64,000 nt of DNA from Acanthaster planci (GCF_001949145.1 NW_019091422.1:124001-188000), one strand, 5' to 3'. Counted from the stretch's first letter, positions 39,401 through 54,400 are shown. Notes: generated by a model not told the origin, from the sequence alone. Numbers and translations are program-made.

Positions 39401-42400
39401 TATCGGTTTTGAGCGTCAGGAGAGAGCTCGCTAATTCGACGCTGTGCTACGTCTTGCGTTCCGTCGATGGTTAGTTGAAATTACCTTGATATTGCCGTGA
39501 CGATTGTATAGTGTTTTTGATCGACACGTTGTTCAGTTCAGTTTACTATTGAGTGTAAACATCGTCGTCAAAATGCCGGCATGCTTTGCATCATGTCGAC
39601 AGTATTTTAATACCCATGATGCCACAATGCTCTAGTTGGTATGTTATAAGTCACCTACGCTATAACTAATTATTACAACAAAAGTCATATTTCTGACAAA
39701 TATTGCCCAGTCACGGAATTCCGCTCACGCCAAGTCTTTTAGTGTAGCGTAACAAGATTTACGTCCGAAGTCAAAGAAAATGTCCCTCGTTGTGGAGAAA
39801 TATTGTTTTAAAAATACCGAATGTTTATGAGTACAATGGTAAGAATAATTCGCGTCGTGGAATCAAACATTTCATCTGTCACTGAAGGCAATTATTCTCA
39901 CCATTGCACGAATGTGAAAGATTCATTAGTTGTTTTGTAAAATACCTGCAAAAATCCTCTTCTGCTCGGAGAGCAAACGGTTATTTATCAAACAGGTTTG
40001 TGTCCGATCGCCACCTACTGGTAGTACCGTGCAGTGTTAAACTGGTTGCCGTCCCTACATTATTCTCTCTCTCTTACTGGGAATGAGATATAGGCTTGTG
40101 AATGGGGAGGCCGGAACCAGTCACGTCAAATTAAGTTCTATTCAACGGGTAGCGTTGAATTGAACGGATAATTCACTGACATGTGATCCACGACCCACCA
40201 ATCGAACAACGGGGATTTTTGTAAGTAGCCTACATGTACATGTACATGTATTCTATAAAATAGAACGTGCATTTTATAGCCTGTTCTGTATGCATATTCG
40301 TTGGGTGTATGGAAAGGTTTGGGAAAGAGATGGTGTGCCGGGAGTGTGGGTCGCATTTTCATAACCCCTTTCGGCGGCAAATTACTCAGCATAGGATTTC
40401 GGAAAACTGAAACATGGATATATCGACTGGTGCAGTATCAAAGCAGAGAAGCGTGTTTACGGAGTAAGCGCGAGCGGTCGATGGTATGACGTCATCGGGA
40501 GCGCGCTGAGGTAGGTGTGCGCCCAGCCAGCTTCAGTTGCCTTTGACGAGTAAACGGCAATTGCTTTAATGACCGAGAGCTAGCGCGAAACCGAACTCGG
40601 GCTAGCTGTGAGAGAGTACGTGGACGGTGGACGTGCCGCGCCGATGACCAGTCAGCCAGCCCGGGCTGTAGGGATGATGATATGATCAACTCCGGCAGGC
40701 ACTAGGTTATAGTCTGCATTACGCCACGGCGCTTTACGTGCAAGGGGTAAGTTGCTCCTTACTGGTGATTGAAATCGATCTCAAAATGTAGCGCGTGTGA
40801 TTGAATAGCCTGTGTTATCGTATTGGTCCTAAGGTTACACGCGTTAGTTCGTTGAGAATGAAAAACACTTTTCTGCTAATGGGAACGCTGTGAAAAATAA
40901 TTTGCATAATTAATTTGGACCACGGCACATCTTTACTTGGTGTTCAGCCGACTTCAGGTCGAATAGAATTTTCTGAGCTCATTCATCGTTAACAATTTTG
41001 AATGTTTCTGCGGTTAAAAAAAAGGATGACAAATTTGATGGCATCGTGCATCGGTGATCGGCAATTGTGAGTCGTCGTTCAGTTCACGGTTTATTGTTCC
41101 TTTAAGTGTGTTCACTGCGCCGAAGGATTTTCCTTCTGATGCATTCTCGAAATCCCACAGATGTACGGAAACCGGGGTGTTTCATGCGTGTGAATTTACT
41201 TTTTTGATGCATTACAAATGCGTACCGTCAACCCTGTCAGTTATCTTCCATACCGCATGCCAGGTGTATTCTCTGCTGGCGCATCTCTTTTGTTTATCTT
41301 TCTGTTTGACCTATATTCCCCTTTGGTTCATATTTTTCTTACTGTGTGTTTTGATAAGGCTTGCGATGTGAAATTTTGTTGCATTGCGTGCACCGATCAT
41401 TTCCGAACTTGCGCAATTCGCTACGTGCAGCGCGTTTCCTTGTGATTTTTTTGGGGGGTCTGTTTTGTTTTAGCTAGTCACGTGTGTTTCTTTTTGTTTT
41501 GTTTCTTCTTGTTGTGTTGTTTCTCTTTTGGGATTGCAACTTTTGTTTGTTAACAATTTTCCCATTTTTGATTGAAACTTTATGGGCCAGTGTTATATTG
41601 TTTTCATTTATACTTCTTGTACAGAATGTTTCATTTTCACATCTACTTGTTTTTGAGACATGCAAATGACAAAGTGATAATGAAACCTGTTATGAACGCT
41701 TGCCGAGTGGTGTACTTGTTTATCATTTCTGTGTCTAGCTTTGCTGGCTGTTTTTTTTGTTTTTGGTTTTGGTTTTTTTTGCATTGAGACTTTTTTGTCG
41801 ACCCAGTAACTTATAATACCATCCGCTTGTTTCGCAGTTTGCTATTTTTACCATTTCTCTTAATTGATTGTAATTTGTCTTAAAGTCCTTTTCATTTTTG
41901 AAGCTTTCTCTGGAAGGCGATTGGAATTTTGTATGCACAGCCGATTGTTTAAATCGTTGCCAACTGAGTTATTGTTATAGACGTCATCTGTTATTAAACA
42001 TCTTTGCTCTGTTTTTTTTTCTTTTTTCTTCCGGGGTTTACCTCCCCATCAAGATATCGACCTAAATTTGATTGTTTTGTTGTCTGTAATTTTATTAGAT
42101 ATTACCTGTTTGTCCTTAGCCCTCAGTCTGTTTGTTTATATGCACCTTTCAAAGTTATTTATGTATTTTTTTGGAGGGGCGCATGCGGAACGATTTCTTT
42201 TGGTGTATGTAGAGCTAAAGGTCATTTTGATACTGCATCACGGGGGGGGGGGCGTTTTGCCGATCGTTAATTTCAATCTCATGCATTTTTCACGTACCAC
42301 TGATTTATATTCTTATTGCCATATGTTTCTCCAAATTGGAACACCAGGTGAATTTAGTGCGATGCGGACTCTTCGGCGGTGAATTTCGGGAACGTTTGCA

Positions 42401-45400
42401 GAGCTTTGCTGTACATTTCCAACTTTAGCAATGATGATGTCGGAAAATCCCAAGGTTTGCCCCTACACTATGCGCCGCTGGATCAACCGGTCGACAGAAT
42501 GGAGGGAACGATGTTTTCATAACTGATGCGTCGTCCGTTTTGGGCGAGATTCTGTGGATGATTACGCAGCGCTCACGGGGGGGGGCGTAGATAGAATTAC
42601 ACGAGGACATGAACGCCAATCACAAAGACGCGGAGGCTGTAGCGAGTAGGAGACGTGCTTCACTACATATCCGTGATATTGTGGCTTGCGATATTGTGTT
42701 TGCGGCACATCACGTGAGCCGCGTCAGACTGGAAAGGCATTACGGGTTATAAAACCACTCTGGAGACAATGGACAAATGTTGGGGCTTGCCTTGCTTTCG
42801 CCTGCCCTTTTGAAATTGCAACATATTGTTCATGGGCGATACTCCTGTAGAATTGGTAAGTTGTGATATTCGCCGAGCGCATGGTTCAATTTCAGTCACC
42901 AGGGTACCTAACCTTGGCAAGCAGCGTATAAAAGGCATTCGTTTCTCCGCGGGTTCTTGTGAATGACTGTCGTCAAATGTTGATAGAAGCCTTCGCGGCA
43001 TAAATGAGTGTCAATGGGTGGCTTGATCATCTGTCTCAACGCCGGGAGAAACCATCGCAATATGACGTGAGCGGAAAGGGCTAGAGGGAAGCGAAGCAGT
43101 GCTGCGTGTGTGTTGTCGGTCCAAACGCGGCAGGGACATCTCCGACACTTGAAACATTAGAGTTTTAGGATTGAGTCCTCAGTCATGTTGAGAGGTAGGT
43201 TAATTGTCAGTGCCCTGCAAGAACGGTACTGCTGTAAGCTAATCATGAAGTCACAATATGAGGCGGAATCTCGTCGTTGCGTGCAGCGCTGGCGTTGTGG
43301 ACATTAAAAAAACAAGTGTCGTCAAGTGTCGACTGGCTAACCCCGCGCTACACGATCGTTCCAAATAATGCATGACTGGCTGGCAGAAGTTACATTGTTT
43401 CACGTTCGTAAGTTTAAATTGGTTGATATTGCCTATATCGCTTTTACTTTTTGTGTCATTTCCTTCATTGCAAAGAGTTCTTTGATTCATTTTTTAACGT
43501 TTTGTTTAAACTATTTTATGCGTCTACAATGTGCCACTTTTATCATCGTGAAGCGTTTTTTCCCTGCGTCGTGTTCTTTTCTGAGAAAGACTCATCCGGA
43601 TATGTCCCGTGGGTCTGATAAGAGCAAAAACGAGTGTTCTCTCTACGTCATGTTTGTCGCGTTCGGTTTCCTGAATTGGATAAAACGCATAAACGGGAAT
43701 CTGTGCTTTGCTGAGACATAAACCTTTGACAGGAGGAATGGAAATTCGCTTGACTGGAAATGATTATCGTCAATTGGTAACGCACACCCGAACGCTTGTG
43801 TCGTTTCTGCCGCGGAAGGGGGAAGCGGCGACATGTCGACATCGTTGGCCTCTTGATCGGCTGGTTTCCTACGCATAATTTGCAAGATCATGATGGTGTC
43901 ATTCGCCAAGTTTCAATGGCGCCAGTTTGGTGTTTATCAAGGACCGTGACTTAAGCTTCCATATGTTTTCCTTTTTTTTTAATCAATGACCCGCAGCAAA
44001 ATAAAGGCGTATTTTATCGAAGGAGTTAATGTATAAAAATTCATGTTTTTTTATGTGCACGCTTCCGTGTAGCCTTCCTTGTGAAGCTATTTTAAAGGGA
44101 GACCACTAATTCTCGTATAGAGTGACCGCTCTGTTCTGTGTAAAATTTCAGGAACGACCGCTCTGTTCTGTGTAAAATTTCAGGAACGACTGCGATGGGG
44201 TGCGTATAGACCAACGTGGCAAACGGGCTTGCTAGACGTGGGATAGCATGCCAACTGCATGAAGGCGCAACGTGTCATCTCTCACAGCCGGCCACTTTTC
44301 AGTTCAGCGGTTTCTAATGATGACGAAAATAGCATCGATCACGAAAAGACTCCCTGGAATTCGACCGACCCCAAAAATGTTAATAATACGGAGCAACACC
44401 CCCCCCCCGTAATCTGATGTCACCGAAGCCGGTTTAGCTAGGTTCTCGTGCTAGTGGACATGACGTCATGAGTTGGCCCGTCTTTTGCCGTCTGGATGCT
44501 ATATCAATCACGTTAAATGTGGCCGAGCTGGTATTCAAGTTATTAACCGTGATGGCTCACTCATTAAGAGAGCTGCGTGTATTGAAGATAGCTGATAACA
44601 AACAGTGACAAAGTAGCGGAAATTGGCTCATGAAAAACTAGAATTTACTGAGCTTATTTCCTGGTAACGAATGTCGCAACCCTTGCACAGTTTGGTTTTT
44701 TTTCAGAATGTCGGCTGTAAGCGGTATAGGTTACCTACTTCCCCTCAAATCAGAGTAAACTTAATCATCGGTGGTGCCAATTTACGAAACAGAGATGGTT
44801 ATAGACCTGGCACGTAAAAATAACCCACAAGGCTTAATATGGAATTCATTAAGCGTAAAGCAAAGGGCCTCGATTGTTGATTTTGAAATGAAAGTTTCAA
44901 GAAACGCGCGGCGCCACGAAATAGCCGTCGATATTGCACTTTATGAATACCTATAAATAATGCAGATTAATGTCATGTATTTTCCAGATATGGATTGAAT
45001 TATCTCGACGTCAGCGAAGAGAAAGAAAAAATAATTTAAGTGCGTCGAAACTAACAGCCGTTTTTCTTCGTGAAACTGAAAATTTCAAGCAGGAAAAATC
45101 AAGACGATTTTTATTGTGTGAGGGATTTGGCGAGAAAAGCTTCTAAGTGGCATGTTTTTCTACTCTCTCGCAATAAATATCAAGAAAGGACTTTTTTCTC
45201 AGGTGGCCGTGGGGATATTAACTCCATCGTCGTTATGTCTCGTTCACACGTCATCGGTTGCCGGTACCATTTAGGTACTCAAGCATTCAATTCCGAAAGG
45301 GACGCTGTCATTTTTCTGAAGATGAAAGCAGGAAAGCAGAATTAAAACATAGCGTTCCGACGATTGAACGTCGGAGGTGGAGTGGACCCTCATTGCGATA

Positions 45401-48400
45401 TAATGACTTCATGAATTGTGCTTCAGTCAAAAAGAATAGATTGGACTTTAGATTATGAAGACAGTATTGTGCAATTGCCGCATCGTTGATACGTACCTGC
45501 TTCATTTGAAGTGAGCGTTCGATTTGGAGGAGTATAGTGATATTGTCTTGGATGGCGTTGATTACAACGCCAATGTACGACTGACGAAATGTCGATGCAG
45601 TGCGCATGGACACCAGCGAACTCGTCCGAGACAAACCACTGTCGTTGCGTTCGGGATGTCACGCGTAGATCGTGAACCAACCTTGCGGACATTTCCCTGC
45701 GACGACCCTATATACCTGTACATCCTAAAAAGTAGATAAGTGTATTCATGTGTCATTGCGCAAGAGAACAGAGAAGTTTCTCGAAAAAAAATAGTGCATT
45801 GTTGTAATGATTGTTTCACGTTAAGAAATGTGTTTCTGAAGGCATTGGCTGTGTTATATTTAGCAGAATATGGTTTTCTATGGATAATCTGTGTTTTAAA
45901 ATCACAAGTGACAAACACTTGACATTATTGCGGCTTTACCGTTGGGGATTATTCCAAGCAAAACGGTTGTCTCTTCCGATTACTTGTGTGTTTTGCGACA
46001 GCTCCCTAAAATGCCCTGTAAAGTCAAGTAAAAGGCATCGACTCCCGATGCGTCATGTCTCGACAGATCGAATTGCAACTCAATATGAAACTCAGCTCGC
46101 CTGACGGCAGCTGAAGGAAGCTAGCGATCATAAAAAAGTGACATTGTTATTGCCAGAGCAGATTGCATCGTGACATTCTTCAGATCAAATAAATTTGATT
46201 CAATAGCCAGCTTTTTCCATTAATTCACGGGGCGATGTTGTTTTCTTACATTCAATTAATGGTATTCCTCCGCGCCCGCAGGATGTTTGATGATATGCCT
46301 TCTTTTTTAACATTGCAACATGTACAGAATGATCGCCATGCTACAGCTTTTTTTTTCTTGGAGACACAAGCCGACAATTCCGTTGGTCTCTCAAATTTCC
46401 TTCTAAGTGGTTTGCGCCCTGTGGCGCGCATTTCACGAGCAATTCCAACGAAGTGTCGAATTATACTTGTGCCGCATTAGTCTGTAATTAACACTAATAC
46501 TTCGTAACAGAACCGTGATGTACATAAAACATCGATAGAATTCAACTGGGTGATTTCCCCCTCTTTGTTGTACTGCTGGCTTCAAACCAGTCCATTGTCG
46601 AGGTGCCATTTACGTGCCTGGCAACGCGCGCGGTTTCCTGGTATTTCGAAGAGGAACGCCCCACCATCAATGATTACCCTCTTCACGTCTCCTAGATGCG
46701 GCGTTGCCTGGTGACGCCCCTTGCTGCATTTATCCTTGCCGGCTACCCGGTAATCGGCGGAGCATGAAGACGCTGCACGATCTCTGAATTGAGGAATGCC
46801 GGCTCGGCGGCTTGGTATCCAAGTCGATATGATTAGCATGTCTTTTTTTCCGAGAGAGGCGCATTGGTTTGAGATCGTGCTCTGCGCATGTGCGACAAAA
46901 CGCCAGGGGGACTGGTAGATCGGAGCGGGCGTCAACAAGAATGTTCTCCCTAAGCTACAGAGCGGGAATTTTCTTACATACCAGATTTACTCGCTAAGTA
47001 TCATCACAATCAATTATGAGCGATAACCACCACAGCCGGTAAGAGAAGTTTGCATTCTTGCTTAACATATTTTTATGTGGGCATGTTTATTTGCTGAGGC
47101 ACGGTTACTTAGCGCTAGCTTAAATTCCCCTGGTTGCTCGAAGGGTGTTGCGGCCGTATTGTTCTCAGTTGTTTATTCGCTAGTTTCTGGACCTGCGTTT
47201 TTCCCACACGGGAGTTTTATTTATTCACACGTGAGTTTTATTTCTTCACCTATCTTTCAGAGAAGTTCTTTCCAAGTGGCATACATCTAAATGATTACAA
47301 AGATGTGATTGACTCGTGAATGTATACGAAATTCAGTAGAGTGAACCGTCCGTCGCTTCATTAATGTCTCACTCAATCAAGAATGTATAGTCAGGGTTCC
47401 CGCGTTTGAGTTTGGTGATAATGAGATTCATGCAAATTTTGTCTCGTCAGCATGGCCACGGCAAGTCATTTTTTACCTGTCTGTAAGTCAAGACTTGCGA
47501 GGCAAAAAAATCAAAGTACAGATAGTGCCATGGTCTGGCGTGTCCACTCCCGTACATTATCCCGTCCAGAGATGTGCGTGCGCACTTTACTTGAATATCA
47601 TCAGCCAATCGATTGCCTTCCGCACCGTAGTGACCTAATTGTGTCGTCTGGCGCATGCGCTGATTTCATCGAAACCGTACAAACGATGAAGCCCGGAATG
47701 CAATCCGTGCGTCAGGAAGATAATTCGATTTGCGTGTCGATCCTAGATGGTTGGTGGACCCGGGGTGATACGTTTTGTCTCCTAAGCCGGCTGCGCCTAT
47801 TTGGTGCGATAATGGCGTTTAGCGCGCGTAATGGATTGCGCTGACGAGTCGCCAATGACTCATGCCATTTATGCGCGTAGTTCAAGAGGTTGGGGTGTGA
47901 TCTCCGCTGTTGGAAGGACAAAATGTATTCTTGAAAATACATCTGTGATTTTTGTGAGGCAGTATTTGCCACAAAAATCGTCTTTATTAATGGCTGCAAT
48001 ACGAAACGAGTAATATCTATCGCGAATTAGTTCGTGACTTATCGGTTGTGGAGGGCATTTTGTTTTTTAATAGGAAAATCGATGTATGTTTTGTCAATGT
48101 CTGAACTCAATGCATAATGCTTTCACTGTGTTGAGGATAAACGGTGTAGACATGTCTTTTTTACAATAATTGGTTTAGTTGATGTTACCAGTCTTTGGGC
48201 CTCCCCCCACACACCACTTGTCACCGCCCCACCCATCTCTGTGGGTGTCCGTTCGATCAGGCCGATGATAAGTAGGGTAAAATGCACGAGTTTTCGCCTC
48301 GGTTCGTCATGTCTTGAACTCCTCGGCTTTGTAGTCAACAACATTGTAAATGTGGAGGGTTTTTAGTAATCTTGGAGGGGAGGAGTCGGTGTTTTGACGG

Positions 48401-51400
48401 AAAGAGGAAAGAAAGAAACATTGCCAATCAGAAACAGATCTTATTTGCTTTTAAGTTAAAAGGCCTCACCATCGTGTGGATTCCAAGGTGCGATTTACCC
48501 TAAGGTTGTCATCCCCGCCCCTAAAAATACATAAATCGTCTTATCTGTAAGTTGGATGACGCATCAATCGAATGAATATGAGATCATCCGTTTAAAACCG
48601 TTGTCATGAAACAGTAAAGACACCGAAGGGGTTGAGTCGTGCGGAATTTTTTTTTTAATTCTTGTGAAATTTTCAACGCGACCCCTGAATGTTTTTGTCA
48701 AGGCTTACGTACCCAAACATAGTCGCCTTTGAATGATGTTTGATTTATTGATGTCATCATGCCGACGACAGAAAGCGCAGTCGGCCTTGGGCTCGGTGAA
48801 CCGTGTCCTCAGCAGTCCTTTTGTAAAACTGGAACCTTCAGCCGTGTAGTTGTAACAACCACTTTAAAAAATTCCTCTTGGTAAGTGCGCATACGCATCT
48901 GTAATCCATGTATACAGAGTGTTCTATTGCAACGCTGACGATTCCTGCCAACATCTCTTAATCCTAATCTTATTCCTCATTCCTGAGACCTGAGCACTGA
49001 AATCCATGAGGAAATTACGAACTCTTCTGTGGGTGAGAAACTTGTCAGGGTCCACGTATTTAGTGGTCAAAATGTGGCGTCTATCAAGACTAGTCTTCGG
49101 AGGCATTGATATCAAATCCTTTCCCCGTGGAAACCTAGTGAACCTCTGCAGCCTTGCGAAATGATAATAAAGTTACAGTCCTGACGTGTGTGTGCTCATT
49201 GATGGAACATGGAACAAATTACCTTCTGAAAAGCGGAAACTAATATTGTGGAATGCTTACGGATGCAATACGAGAAATCGCCATGGTGCAGTCTGTACTT
49301 ATTTAGCTCCCAATTTTAGTTTGTCAGCACTAGGGCAGTACCTCTGCCAGGTGCCGACATAAAGGCCTGCGGAGTTTAGCTGCCGGCTTGTCGCGTTCCA
49401 CCGTGAAAGCCCTGGCGTCGGTTGACGATCTGCCTTCGCCTTGTTGTAGACTAACACGAAGTCGTTACCGGCGGTGCCCCAGGACTCTTTGCAACAATGG
49501 GTGATTCATCACCGCGCTGGTTTGAGTCCCCTCGCTCTGGCCAGTTTACTGACCTTCCTTCATCGTGCATTCAATGTTGCACCTGCTAACTGGCAATTAA
49601 GAATGCCAGGGATTTGAACTTGAAGGTAATCGGGAAGATATCCAGCGGGGCAGGGGGCAAGCCGCACCTCGAGAGAGATGTTGCCGGTTTTTTTAAAGGA
49701 ATTGATCAAATTATGGCAAATGGGGAAAGTGAGAAGTAATTTAAATATGAGGATATGCAATTCAAGTTGCTCGCGGTAAGGGTCCAATCTCATCCGCCAA
49801 AATACGAGATGTGCACTAAACAAATGCGCCATCACAGCCATCGGTTGTGGTAACCTGATGCAGTAAACATTCTTCACACGATAATGGCGATAGCAATTGA
49901 AATTTCCTCCATCTGCTCGGCCGGCCCTGCCCCCCCCCCCTGCAGTATTGCGGCGTAAGTAGTGACGTCACAGTGACGGCTTTTTACCCCCAGGCAATCA
50001 ATATTTCAGGTGTATGAAAAGAATCGTTTTCACCACCGCGTAGTCCAACTGAATTTGTATTCAGCACTTGCTGAATACAAATTCAGCAAGTTACTACTCG
50101 TTACTATCCTTTAAGAATACTTCACTTTGTGCCGAAATATTACAAACTCAATTTAAAATTACACACATGTATGGGTTATTCCAAGTTGTCAGGGCCACAC
50201 AAGTTTCACATATCTTCAAAATTTAAACACTTTTAGCAACTTGTCGCACAAGGTTTGGAAATTTGGTAATACTTTCGATATTGAACTCAATTTATGAGTA
50301 AAACTCTACTGGCATTATTGATTAATTGGTTAGAACTCACAAGAGGCGATGATATTTGTTTTAGAAACAGATGCACGGCTCTGCGTCATATTACATTGTT
50401 CGGAAACACAATTACTTCATTGCTGAAATGAAAAGTACCGCTGTTGGGCGTTTCATTTAAAAATTAACGAAACACGATGTCCTTTCCCTTTAGAATTCTC
50501 GGAATATATTTACATTTCACTTTTTCCCTTTTTTATTAATTCAGATGTTTTCTTTCTTTTTTTTCTCACAGATTCCTGAGACGCTAACCAAGTATAAAGT
50601 CGAAGACAGCGAAGGCTACCCTAATCCAGACATGCTGCATTATCCAGGCCGAGATGAGATGGGTTTTGGCGTCGGTAACAATGGGGAAATCACAAGGTGG
50701 GCAAACCCAGAAATCAACTCTATTCTTGTCCATTGTCGATTGTCAATAGCCAGGTTGCAAATGTCGTTCATTCATTATATTTCACATTTGAAATTGAAAT
50801 TTAACCTCGAATTGAACTGTGCATGGTCATGCACAAATTATTTAGCCATCCTATTTCCTTGTTAGTAACAAATTGCACGGCGGTAAATTATTTCCCTATG
50901 TTAAAAGCTCGGTAATTCTTTTTCAGATGAACTTTATTCACTTGAATTCTCAGTATCTTTTTCTCCGTGACTTTTGTGTCCAAACTGAAAATTGAAAGGT
51001 TTTTTCATCAAGGACAGGGAACATTCGTTCATTTTCATTTGCTCAAAATAGTGCAAGCCTACACGGTCTAACAAAAGTATTGCATAATTTATGAAAATTT
51101 GTCTAGTTAATTGAGTGCCATAAAGTCTGCTCCGAAAGCATTAAGCATGATGCCTGTGTTCCTTGGATGACAAATTCCGGCGCGTGTGTAATTTGTTCTT
51201 CAACAATGAACATTTATCGTCGTTATTTGAAAGTCGAATCTCTTGTTAATTCAAGGACACGTTACCTAAGACAACAGCGTTTAGTTTTCTGAGAGAAAAT
51301 GTAGCGATGTATTTTGTAGCTGGGTAAGCGTTTGCATAATTATAGTAAACTGATTTTTGATCAGCCAGGTTGGCAATTTCACATGGAACTGACAAGTTAC

Positions 51401-54400
51401 AAACTTTTACCCATGACATTAGAGTTTCTTAATCTTGAATTAGTTTTGGGGTTATACAAAATACTCGAAAGTGGCAGTGTTATTCTCGAAAATGTTTCAT
51501 CCTTCGGATACTTCAGCTTTTTTATTTTTAGGTTTGCTCGCATTGTTAAGACAATTGGCCTGACGTTAACATCCTAGCAAAATATCTTTCTATTATTTTA
51601 GAATTGATTTGAGTTGATTCGATCCGATTGTGATTTTTGCTGTAGTTCGGCGTAGTTTGTTATTCCCTTTTGGAGTTTTCTCTGTCCCTCCGCGAACTGG
51701 TTATTCCTTTCGCGCTTGGTTGTTTTTGTTTGCTTTTTTAGTTCTAAATGACTACGTTATTTGTGTACGTGTTGTGTATATTTTGTGTTTGCTTTGACAA
51801 TGCAACGGGGGCTGCTCACTTTAATCTTCCTGACCCTGTCTTGTGTAAGTGCCGACACTACTATGCCCCTTTGGTTTTGAACTCTGAAACATCGGTGCTA
51901 AAAAGATATCGATGAATGCTATTGATAGGCAGCAGCTGTGCAATTTGCGCTGGATTGGATGTGTGTGGGGAAGGTCACCGGTTTCCTGTTCAGTTGGCGA
52001 AGCAGGCCTTGAAAAATAGGGGTCAACTTACCTATTATGTGCCTGTTGAAGTGGGATTATCCATGTATGACCAGGCAGATCTTAGGGAAACTTTTGCAGT
52101 CAGCTGAAAAGGTAAATAAGTTACAATGATTGCAACGTCATCGGATCAGGTCGAGACTGAATGAGTTTTTTTTAATGTGGAAAGAGCGCTGTGAGATCGG
52201 GGTCTCTTTAGCTCTTTGCGTGAGTCTGTCTGTCAAAGCAGAAAGTGAGGCTTTTTCCGTGGAACGCTTCAGTGGTTTGCTGGCGACCGTCTGATCACGA
52301 TATTGGAGGATGTTTTGATCGTTTGTTGAAAATTTGGTATCTGGCCTGAGAGCAACGGCCATGACCACGAAGGTTGTACTCTGCCGTGCTCGCTTTAGCA
52401 TTCATCCGTTGGCCTCAGAGAATGTCTGTTAATTTTTAATGGTTGTTTGCTTTGTATGGAATTAGCTTCTCAAACGATACGTCACCGTGCCAGTGATCAT
52501 GTGGAATGAAGCAGTTTCCGCTGGGTGAATACCACATATCGTTTCTTTCGGTTACAATCGCCTATTCCCGCATATTTTTTTTCCAAATTAAGTCCTCTGT
52601 AATTTACTTATTCAAGGTCCGATTGTGACAACAACTGGTCGTCACTTAATGCGTGTTGTTCCTTTGGATATTTCAGGGAGCGGCTGCGACAGTTGGCTAC
52701 CACACGGCTGGCTGAGCAGGGACGTATGGGAATGCCAGACGCCAACTTTATCTTTCAAAGGGAAGCTGTAGCTATGCAGCAGAAGGTAAGTACGACCAAA
52801 ATCTGCCCTACAAATTGGTACTTGTTTGCATATTGAATGTTACCAAGCAGAATCCATGCGCATTTTACTTGGAAGAATCGACTGAAACAAGCACCAGACT
52901 ACAGAGCATACACTTGGGACTTTTCTGCACCTTAATCATTATAATTTGGGCTGAGTAACTTTACGAAAGGTAATTGTCCAGTCATTAAACGGAATCGTGA
53001 CGTCCAAATTAGGGATGAGTGTTTAATATACTGCAGCTTCTTGTTAATCAAATTGTCAAGTCGACCAAGTGGTTTCCTATGGGTACAGTTCAACCTTCAA
53101 TTTCTTCGAATTATTCTGAAAGATACAGGGGGCCAGTTCCCGTCATATCAGGCATGACACTGGTGTACCACTTGCGTTATTTCACTGTCGCTTCAAGTGT
53201 AAAATTGACAAATACGTCCATACGCGTCGGATCGGAATGCATGTCATCGTTTTCAATGGTGACATAGTCTGAGGTCCAAAGTCCTTTCAATTAGTGATGA
53301 AGTAGGTAATGAATAAGGACTGTTAACGGCAATACGATTGTTAACGTCCACCGTTCCGTTTGGATTTCCGTCGACTTGTCTCTTGTTTTTCCTTCGGTCT
53401 TTTCTTTTCATCGAAATGAACACCCGCATTGTTAAGTAGTTGGATAGGTAGGTGTTGAAAATAAAGTAGTGGTTCGACATCGTGGTTTTGGTGTAACCGG
53501 AAATTATGCTATGAACATGTACGTAAAGGCATTCGTTCGCCCTAAATGGTTCGTTACACTGTATCTCCCATAAGCCCATGCGGTCACACTCCTAAAGGCA
53601 GACATTGTGCCTAATCGTTGTCTCGTGGATGCGGCTTCTTGTTTTTGCTTACCAGCTTGAGTGAAAAGCCGCAGCCGGTAACAATACACGATATCAATAA
53701 TGTGTCCTGTCAGTACAGCTGTGTACAAGTAGGCCTACACACGTCAGTGTTAAACCTGTACATGTCAAAGGTTATGAAAAAATGGACTGCGTGTTTTTCC
53801 CGGAACGTGTGGTCGTGCATTTCCTGTGATGTTCCATCGATGTGGCTCAATTTTTGTCTATCTCCATATTGTCAGACAATTTTAGTGGTAACTAATGAGC
53901 CCTCTTTGCTGATGACGTCCGCCCAAGGACAAGTATAGTAAAATCTGGACTTGCAATGCCCTGAATCAGCTTATAGAGTCATTGAATCCACTCGCGGCCA
54001 TTTTACCGAGCCGAATACAAAGCTTTCCTGGCAATGCCCGCCGTTGTTCTTCCTGACGTCAATAAAAGAGAGCCAACCCACGCTTTTGTACTCGGCTCGG
54101 TAAAATGGCCGCTGGTTGGCTTCTTTTTCATACAAAGGCGTTGCAAGTCCAGGTTTTTTATATACGTCCGTGCGTCCTCCCCGTTTACCCAATATTTTGT
54201 ACTGAATACACGTATGACAAAGCAGATATTTACAGGATGTTATCGTGTTGTATAAAACCTGTAACCATGAACCACTTTTTTTCCTTTCACGTGAACAGGT
54301 GAACGCCACCGTGGCGTCGAAACCTCTGTACTCCATAGGAGCCCCGCAGCGCGCCAGAATACCCAAGCAGCCGACACGATATGGCGATCAACTCCACCGA

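Larger units (their letters stand above)
21955..50571 (+). other. BCOR intron 2 (28.6 kb), no recognisable gene
   Basis: I found no conserved coding region on either strand; open frames are short and look like none of the families I know. Contents by block: 21955-23700 unique sequence with three of the TAGGCCTA octamers by 24350 and a ten-C run at 22857-22866; 23712-23908 hAT-like MITE; 25808-25887 TATA-box/donor segment; 30081-30260 second hAT-like MITE; 30845-30902 minisatellite; 40481-40746 CpG-rich candidate first exon; 42242-42252 and 44399-44408 poly(G)/poly(C) runs; 44124-44187 32-bp duplication; 49930-49940 eleven-C run; 50049-50086 perfect hairpin. The long stretches between these show nothing I can name. 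Confidence 0.7.

Noticed and set aside
43368-43721. 117-codon open frame in BCOR intron 2
   Set aside because: The composition is that of random AT-rich sequence, with no conserved motif and no exon-like boundaries.
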